Source: Helianthus annuus (Eukaryota; Streptophyta; Magnoliopsida; Asterales; Asteraceae). From it: a stretch of DNA of 64,000 nt. The position numbers and the translations under genes are program-made. Of this stretch, positions 56,576 through 64,000 are shown piece by piece. Where the stretch lies: NCBI RefSeq assembly GCF_002127325.2, contig NC_035449.2, forward strand, positions 144,498,946-144,562,945, written 5' to 3'. The notes below the pieces were generated by a model, which was given only the letters and a program-made list of their open reading frames with translations, was not told where the DNA came from and ran no database searches. Every line of letters starts with the position of its first letter. The stretch's first letter is position 1.

Positions 56576-59500
56576 ATGGATGAAGAATTTTACAATGCAT
56601 TTGCGACACCGATTGCTCCTGTTACTGCTGTTGAGACATTGTACAGTGAGAATGAAACAGGAACGTACCAAAAACCACCTAAGCTAATGTTCATTGAAGA
56701 TTTCAAAGGTTGGCAAAATCGATTTGAGAATTGGGTACAAGCATATAAGTTTGACGCATGGTGTGCTTTAAACAAAGATTATGAAAAACCGAAAAACGAG
56801 CGTGGGCTTGAAAAAGCTTTTTGTGACTTTTCTGAGAGTGATAAATTGAAGGATACAAGTGAGAAAATGATGATTAGTCTTCTACAACAAGCAGTAAAGG
56901 AAGATATCTTTGTTTTGCTTCAACATGAGGGTACTGCTAGATTGATTTGGAATGCATTGAATTCAAAAGTTCAAAGGAAGTGCAGATATGATTAAAAATA
57001 GAAAGGCGTTACTGAGGAAATCGTTTGATATGTTTGTAGCTTTCGAAGGTGAATCAACAAAAACAACCACTGACAGATATTGTCATCTTGTTTTGGAAAT
57101 GGGAAGAATGGATATAAAGAAAGATGATGAGGAGTGGGTTGACAAACTAGCTGAAGCATTACCACACCATAAGTGGGGAACTTACTTGATGATTGTGAAA
57201 CACATGAGGAAGTCTGAGAATATGAATTTGGCACAGTTCATTCAGAAAATTGAAGAGCATGAATTGGATATTCAGAAAACTGCTATTATGACAAATCCAA
57301 ATGCTCAACAAGATGTCAGTTTGTATTATAGGGGAAACAAATTTGAGGCTACTCCAAGTCCTAAGATTCAGACTGGTTTCAGTGCTGATAGTTCGTCTGG
57401 AACAAAGGGTAGTAATGTGACTCAAAGTGATGGAAAGATGTCTTCGTATTCAAGTTTTGATCCGAATTTTACAGCTTCAAGTTCTCAGTCAAAAACCTCA
57501 ACAAATTTCACCGGTCAAAATTTGCAATGCAATGTTACATTGAACATTCATAATGGTCAAAATCTGTCTCCGGAAATGACTAAGCAGCATATGGCATCAC
57601 TTGTTGCTATGTTAGAATCATATGAAAGCTTGATCGGTGGTAAAATTGGAAATCCAATGCTAATCAAAGAGGATTATGACCAAATCGATGCTGAAGAACT
57701 GGAATTGATGGATGTGAAGTGGTGCTTAGCCAGTGCGTTTAGGAGAGCAGAAAAGTTTCAGCAAATCACTGGTAGAGATGAGTTTCGGGGAATGGCTACT
57801 TCTCCTTTGGGATTTGATAAATCAAAAGTTACATGTTTCCGTTGTAAAGGAAAGGGTCATTTTAAAAGAGAATGTACAAATAAAGAAGCAACCGGGAATC
57901 AAGAAAAGAATGATTATTATCAGAATCAATTTTTCATCAGATTACTCAACAAAAGGAACCACAAACTGCACATGCTCGGGGCATTGATGATGGAAAAAGG
58001 AAAATGATCGAAGATGCAAATAAGAAAGATTATTTTGGTATCATTGATCAAGATGATGAGAAAATGGCTGCAGGTTTTAGCTGGGATAAATACATTCAAG
58101 AAAATCCACACTTAAGCTCAGCTTTTGTTGCTCAAATCTTGGAGGAAACATCTGTTAAATCTAAACCGAAAAGAATACCGATTTTTCCAGAATTGGGAGT
58201 TGATACAGATACCAATGATGAAGAAGAATATATTGAAAAAGCTAGGAGAGGTTTAGATACTAATAGTTTTAATATGTTTTTTGCAGAAAAGATTGAGATG
58301 CTGAAAGGAAAAAGAGCTGCTCGGTTGAAAAGAGAATGGGAAGAGACAGAAGCAAGAAAAGCTGCAGAAGATAAAGGAAAAGTAGAAGCTGAGAAAGCAA
58401 AAGTTGAAGAAAGATCAACAAAAGAAGTTGAGGGACAAAAAGCTAAAATAGAATCTGAAGAACAAGTGGTTGAAAAGATTATAGAGAAAATCGTTGAAGT
58501 TGAGAAAATTGTCGAGGTTGAGAAGATAATTGAAAAAGTGGTTGAAGTTGAAAAACCATGTTTGAAGTGTTTAGAATCTTGCAAAGCTTGTGAGGAGAAA
58601 GATAAGAAGATTGCAAAATTAGAGAAGATTAAAGAAGATTTACTGTCTGATGTGAAGTATGTGAAGGAATCATATGATGTGCTGAACAAAATAGTTGATA
58701 GCCTGAAGATAACGAATTCAGAAATTGAAAATGCAATGACAAAAATGAACTCGACATTAATGATGAAGCAGAAGGTCATCAATGAGTATATTGAAGACTG
58801 TGCTAAGCTGAAGCAGGATTTAGAGCTTGAGAAAATTGAGAGTGAAAGGATTAAACGATTATTGTTGAGTTATACAAAATGTGATTACTTGATTGATCGT
58901 GTGTATCCTACTGTTGCAGGTCTTGAAGCATTCAAGGAGGAAAAGACTGAAGATACTGATACTGGTAAGAAACAAAGTGTCAAGTATAACAGATGTCCGC
59001 CCCCGATCTATGAGAGTTATTCTCCCAGAAAGCCAAATGAGGAACAAGTAAATAAGGCTCTCAACATCAAATTAAAGTTTGAAATCATTGATGAATTACT
59101 AGACAATATTGATGTTACATCCACAGGGTCTGACACTAATCATGAGTCTGAGTTGTTAAAGAAAGTGGTCGATCAGGTGTTGGATACGGATGAAGAGTCA
59201 AAACCGGAGTCTAAGTCTGAGAGTTCGAGTTCGTCAGAAAAGAGTCCGAGTTCACCAGTCAAATGAGTTTATAATAAAGAATTCGTATTGTCAAGATCTA
59301 ATTTGAATGATGGATCAATTAAAGTAGCTTATACTTTGAATGATTCAGACAAGTTATATTCTGATAAAGAATTTCCAATAAGAAGTGTCAAAACTGAAAT
59401 GATCAAACAGGTTTTCAAATTAACAGAAATTAACATTTCTGAGATAAAAGATTTAAATCTTGATGAAAAACCTAACAAATACACTTCTTCAAGAATTCAA

Positions 59501-60355
59501 CAAAGAGTAAACAAGAAGATGGGTTACGGTTGTGGTTATGATTTTCAAAAGAAACCAAACCATAATAGTAATTTCAAAAAGAAATGTCTTGGTTTTAGTT
59601 CTCTAGAAAATTATAAAAATGCGAAAAAATATAAACCAAAAACAAAATTTGTTACAGGAGGTAGTTCTGATGAAGAGCAGAAGAAACCATTCTGGAAACA
59701 GTCTAATCAAGAGTTACTTGCTGAAATAAAGAAGAATGTGAAGAAATTTGCTCCAAGAGTTGACAGAAGAACCTGTTTTAAGTGTCAAAAGGTTGGACAC
59801 ATTGCTTGGAATTGCCATGAGTCCACTGATCCCAAACAGGGAGTTTCTTCTAAATCTGACATAAGAAGGAAATGTGTTGGTAAATCAGAACAATCTAAAG
59901 AAAAATTTGATAAATCGACTTTGGAAGTTGGTAAAAGTTCAAAACGTTTTTACAAAAGAAAAGGTGATTTAAATAAACAAAAATGGGTTGTTAAAGGTTC
60001 AGATAGTAGTTCTGACAATGAATATGATTCCATAAAATCAGAGGAGTCTTTGGTTGAGAAAAAGGTTGTGAATTCCGTTCCTGAGTTGAACGATGAAAAT
60101 TTTCCAACATTGTCAAAGGAAAATTTGAAGAAGAAAGTTGGTAAGGTTGAAATTTCAGATCAATTCTTTGTTGGCAAGAAAGAATTTGATGCTGAAAAAG
60201 TGTTTAATGGAAAAGTTAAACATATTTTCGGGAAGATGGTTGATGGAAAAGTAAAGGATGCAAAAGAATTTTACAAATCAAAATGTTGGTGGAATAGATG
60301 TGTACCAGAATCACCCAAGGCTGGTCAGGCTTGGGGGAAAGTATTTCCTAACTGA
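56576..60355 (+). pseudogene. gag: Long Gag of G, two frameshifts and one stop
   Basis: It starts MDEEFYNAFATPIAP. In order: N-terminal domain (to about 56970), UBN2-type capsid (56988-57320, RKSFDMF..TDRYCHLVLEMGR), Ser-rich linker, zinc knuckle [14 protein letters not shown] (57836-57877), a Lys/Glu-rich heptad stretch with VEKIIEKIVEVEKIVEVEKI (58467-58560), coiled-coil (58600-58870), Ser/Glu-rich segment, second knuckle CFKCQKVGHIAWNC (59774-59815), and a C-terminal part ending KAGQAWGKVFPN. The frame changes near 56970 and near a T run at about 57931. A TGA at 59264-59266 stands where F has arginine. Intact length would be about 1,250 residues, far more than a usual copia Gag. The role is RNA packaging and particle assembly (family knowledge). 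Confidence 0.83.
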
Positions 60356-62251
60356 AATCCTGACTTGCCGGAGCTCCCAGGTTGGTAAGAGTGGAGCAGG
60401 AATCGGCATCATTCTTTGTATCAAGTTCGATTGTGCATACCTACAAGTGGTAAATCAAGGACGTTAAGTTGTACTTGATTTTCTACAATGTGGTAATTGT
60501 TGGTAGAAGTTAAAACTGTTAATTTTTTCAAGTGGTTGAAAGAGCAATATGATGAATGAATCCCCAATCTTCAAATGGTAAAATCAACACAACTTATTTT
60601 CCGGAAAAACCATTTTTGATTAAAACAAACTTAAGTGTTTTGAAATCTGAATGGGAAAATAGTTTGTTGTGAGGGGGAGTTCTGATTGTTTATGCCAAGA
60701 GGATGGTGAATTGAAGCTTGAAAATCAGTTGTCACTTTGTTTGTACAGTTTGTTTTCAAATTTCTTACTCATTAGAAAATTTGAAAAAGCCAAAAACATG
60801 ATAAAATTCAAAAGGAGTCTTGTTGTATAAAAGAGGAAATGATAGTACATCAGTAGACTATCACAACATGCTAAAGAATTGAAAAGTTAAAACATGATAA
60901 ACGGTCTCATTGAGGATGTGCCAGTAGGTTTTTGCACATTCAGTAAATTGTTTTCGAGATATAAACATAAAGTCAGAAACTTGCTTATATCATGGGTAAC
61001 ATCTCTCGGATTTATGGGTAACCCCCAAAATCTTGTTTGAAAAGTCCCTCTTTCTGAGATACTAGGTCTTTATACTCAGTGATATCTGGGGTATTATCCC
61101 GGACTTCTGATTTTGCGGAAGCAATGGCCTAGTCCCCGTATAATACTTTGCATTTGCTTGAAATAAAAGCACTGCCCTCGGTACAAAAAATGATGAAACA
61201 TTGCAAAATGCTAAATCATGTACTGTTGAAGAAAAGATTCTCTAAAGGGAACACACCTAAAGTCGAACCGTCATCTCTTTGCTGAACGGAAGTTCTGACC
61301 TGAGCTCTCACGGTTTCGCATTTAACCCTTTACAGATATCATCTAGGTATACTCACCCGTAAGACTGAATATTGGGATCTGGATACGGGAGTATATTCAA
61401 GTGGTGGGACATGCGAATAAGTTTAAGTGCTTAAAACATTAATCTCGTATCTCAGAACAGTTGAACTTTGTGTGAAAATTTAAGTGGACCAATATACTGA
61501 CAATCTAGGTGAATCGTTTAGAACTTAAAATGTCTAAAGCTTAACGGTGTTGGTGATTTGTCTTAAAACTGATATGATCCTCTTACACAAACTCACAAAA
61601 ATATTGTATGTAGATATTTCTTTATTGCATTTCATTTTAAAAAATCCAAAAAGATTTTTAGTGTGTTTTAGCATAAAATTTGAAAAAGTCAAAAAGATTT
61701 TCAACAACTGATGATGAAAAGCTGATTTTCAAAATTTCAAGTGCTAAACATGACAAACAGGTTTGGGAAGATTTTGTTTGAAAATATCATACATACAAGT
61801 GGTCATCTAAGGTTAAAAATGTTAAATCATTCTTGATGTGTTACCTATATGTGGTTTCTAAAATTGTTATAGGTTAAATTTTATGAAACTTATGTTTTGG
61901 GTAGAGTATGTGCAGGATAGTCAGGATTCTGACTCTGAGCAGACAGAGAGTCAGGTTTCGATCCTGATCCTGTGAAAGCCAGATTACGATCCCAGTACAA
62001 CTTGAGGGAGAGTCTGTTAGAGAGAAAGAGTCTATTAGAGAGAAAGAGTCTGAAGATGCAAGAGCTAGGAATTTTGATCCTAAAGATGCCAGAGATTGAT
62101 AGAGCATCATCCGAGGGGAAGATCAGCTAAAGAAAGAGTTAGAGTGTGATAAGAGCCAGATCAAGATCCTGAAGAAAGCCCAAAATACTGATAAAGACTG
62201 AAGACTGTGAAGACTCGACACTGAAGACTCGCCAACATTTGAGGGGGAGTC
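60356..62251 (+). mobile_element. 3' non-coding region of G
   Basis: 1.9 kb with no protein similarity. Large blocks are shared with F, for instance around 61260-61510. Polypurine mimics are present (GAGGGGGAGTTCTG at 60671; GAGGGAGAGTCTGTTAG at about 62005) besides the real tract at 62241. Confidence 0.7.
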
Positions 62252-62681
62252 TGTTGGTGCATGCGTCTGTCGACTTCGTCTTGTATCGAGTCTTGTACTA
62301 AGAATGTTAGATCAGGGCGCGTAGTTCGAGAAATAGATGTTTATGTAATTTTGCTTGAAGCTAACTAATTCCGCTTGAAAGTGACATAGTGTAATTCCGT
62401 GCGGAATTAGATTCCGCTTGGAATTCTAATTCCGCTTGGGACTGGTTCATGCGGAATTAAGAGCCTATAAATACCTCCTAAGCGAAATCATTTCTAACCT
62501 TCATGATTCCAGTACCGAAGTGCTGCCGACGCATCGATTGATCTGTATTGCTGTTAAATAAATAAAACAAGACGTTTAATAGTGAAACAAGCTGTTTTCC
62601 AAGTCTGTTTCTTTGTTTTCGCCTTTGAAACAGACAAGAACTCTTCTGATTGACTCGTTTGGGTCACAGATCGAACCTACA
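62252..62681 (+). repeat. Right (3') LTR of G
   Basis: 430 bp. AATTCCG repeats (62337-62462) directly precede the TATA box. Confidence 0.9.
62466..62473 (+). promoter_or_regulatory. TATA box of the G LTR
   Basis: CCTATAAATACC. The partial left LTR begins shortly after this point, so G has no promoter of its own at the 5' end. This one points out of the element. Confidence 0.6.
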
Positions 62682-62701
62682 AAGAATAGCACATAAAGAT
62701 G
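62682..62701. other. Filler DNA at the right junction of G
   Basis: Twenty bases, beginning AAGAATAGCACA, match neither G nor the B sequence that resumes at 62702. Confidence 0.6.
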
Positions 62702-62819
62702 TTTCATAAAAATAACATGTGAAGCAAGTATGGTTGAATTTGGTGCTTAACTATAGACTAGGTCAAAAGCATGGCAAATTTTTTCCTAATTCCCTATAGT
62801 TATGGCTCTGATACCAATC
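62702..62819 (-). mobile_element. B internal unit 2, primer-binding-site end
   Basis: Matches 41051-41179 of unit 1. The primer-binding site (reverse complement) is at 62803-62816. Confidence 0.85.
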
Positions 62820-64000
62820 TGTCACATCCTAACCCAGGGAGGAAACATCAAAGTGAGACGAAATAGATTTCAAGAGACTTCATAACACTATACGTGACAA
62901 GTATTTAAATAATAGATTTTCATTTCATTTCTAAAGAGTCAATTACAAGGATTTGAAACAAATACAACATGAATAATGAAATACAATACAATAAGAATAC
63001 AAAATTTAAAGTGTGTATATAAGCATCCTACTAGATTCCATGCATCACGAACATCATCGCTAAACCTGCAACATGTTTTAAAAAGCATAGTTCAATACAT
63101 AGGTATTGGCGAGTACACTAGTTTTAGACTCATGGCATATGTATAAAAAGGTATATTCAATCCAAAATAGCATTTGGTTTACAAGGTCAAACTATCATGC
63201 ATAACAATATGTCAACTCTAGTGTCCACTAGTATTTAGCATCCCTCGCCACAAAAGCAACGAGACCGTTATAGAATAAAGACTTAACAAAACCCCGTCGG
63301 GTGGTGTGCTACTCCTATAGCGCTATAATGGTTTAAGCCGAGTTAACAAGTAGTATGTATTCTAGCATGAACCTAAGCATAACAAGGCATGTATACGGAT
63401 CGAATGAATAAAAGCATGTTTGTGAATTGTGTAGTTTAACAAGTAAAACATGTTGCACCCAAAGTGTATTAAAAAGGAAAATGGGTCAAGTGTACTCACA
63501 ACATTGCATATGCTTTCCGATTATCCAATTTGACGAAGTTGTTGAGTTTAGGAGGTTGAGTAAGTTCGGTTTGGGATTTTAAGAGACGGATACATTCGGT
63601 CTAAGGGTATGGAGTTTAAAATGCATGAAAAGTAAGTATATGAAAAGTAATCATCTTGTACACATAGCACATGTTCTTGAAACTATTAAAACTCCAAAAG
63701 AGTTTGTAGGATTTCATGGATCAAAGGTCCATTAGAGTCATAACAAGTGTATGGTCATAGATGGTGTAAGTCTACTACTTTGACGAATGAACACAAGTTC
63801 ATCTTCAAAGGTTCGAATGTTGAATAGTATATATAGATATTATTTAGATTATGTAATATATCAATAAATCCTATAGTTCAAGCATAAGGTAGGAGGATGA
63901 ATCCCCTATTTAGGTACCTCTTTGTGTCATAGAAATCATGTAGGAGGTAGGAAGAAATGTCTTCCATTTAGGCACCTCTAAGTGTTCACCACTACACTTG
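62820..64000 (-). mobile_element. B LTR3, cut by the window end
   Basis: Begins TGTCACATCC and matches LTR1 positions 3881 to about 5060. It has the 339-bp segment that LTR2 lacks. Confidence 0.88.

Larger units (their letters stand above)
55743..62681 (+). mobile_element. Element G: copia-type gag-only element with partial 5' LTR
   Basis: The right LTR is complete (62252-62681, 430 bp, TGTTGG...CCTACA). The left LTR consists only of the last 198 bp (55743-55940), starting about 20 bp downstream of the position of the TATA box. Primer-binding site 55943-55955, polypurine tract 62241-62250. No TSD. Comparison with unit 1 shows that about 1.3 kb of J and B (39743 to 41050) were lost, and 20 bp of unexplained sequence lie at the right junction. 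The plan is that of F: leader with repeats, long gag, no pol. Confidence 0.85.
3881..64000 (-). mobile_element. Element B: tandem LTR-internal-LTR-internal-LTR array, non-coding
   Basis: Three copies of one LTR start at 3881, 41180 and 62820. LTR2 has a primer-binding site (reverse complement) on its left and a polypurine tract on its right, so it is shared by two internal regions. Both internal regions have the same sequence and contain the same solo LTR (J), so one was copied from the other after J inserted. Nothing in either internal region encodes Gag or Pol. B was therefore a non-autonomous element of about 2.4 kb per LTR and roughly 3 kb of internal DNA before J. The right end is outside the window. 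Confidence 0.8.

Noticed and set aside
3881..62819. B as a decayed autonomous element
   Set aside because: Both internal copies, which differ in their later damage, lack any trace of gag or pol, so the ancestor was already without coding sequence.

Overview
The window is intergenic plant DNA made almost entirely of nested and rearranged LTR retrotransposons. I see no host gene, rRNA, tRNA gene, CRISPR or bacterial signal. All primer-binding sites match the 3' end of plant initiator tRNA-Met (TGGTATCAGAGC). The style of the LTRs (TGTCACACCC.., TTCCGC and CTCACCAG blocks) and of the Gag proteins suggests a eudicot, most likely a member of the daisy family (Asteraceae). That assignment is inference from memory of such elements.

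Layout. (1) 1-254 is the promoter end of a plus-strand LTR-like sequence. It is cut by element H, whose long LTR (255-3313) and a piece of internal DNA (3314-3880) follow. (2) H is interrupted by non-coding element B, present as a tandem LTR-internal-LTR-internal-LTR array: LTR1 3881-16854 (split), internal unit 1 16855-41179 (split), LTR2 41180-43272, internal unit 2 43273-62819 (split), LTR3 62820 to the window end. Both internal units carry the same older solo LTR (J). (3) B LTR1 holds A (5898-16436), a 2.3-kb element without coding capacity, which holds E (7629-15816), a gypsy chromovirus with a damaged pol. (4) B internal unit 1 holds C (17672-35830), a gypsy chromovirus with an open gag-pol and an additional ORF upstream of gag. 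The C gag is split by D (22976-32489), a plus-strand gypsy chromovirus with one visible stop in pol. (5) B internal unit 2 holds two copia-type gag-only elements of one family in opposite orientation: F (45979-53361, minus) and G (55743-62681, plus). G lacks the U3 of its left LTR and sits in a 1.3-kb target deletion.

Target-site duplications (TSDs) were read directly for A (CAAGG), C (TCATA), D (GTGTA), E (TTCGT) and F (GAACA), and probably for J (AATTG). Because B is duplicated, the unoccupied target sites of A, C and F are also in the window (42853, 44085, 37394). The order of events is H, then B, then J, then tandem duplication of B, then A, C, F and G independently, then E into A and D into C. 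D and E have equal-length LTRs with no difference that I noticed, so they are very young.

How the genes relate. C and D encode the full Gag-PR-RT-RH-IN-chromodomain set needed for copying and integration. A, B, E, F and G lack part or all of it and must have been moved by proteins of relatives. The most unusual features are a short, conserved, phase-1 intron in the 5' part of gag in both D and E; the ORF upstream of gag in C; gag-only elements with a very long Gag carrying two zinc knuckles; short-repeat arrays peculiar to each LTR family; and a palindrome-plus-polypurine module before the 3' LTR in every gypsy family here.
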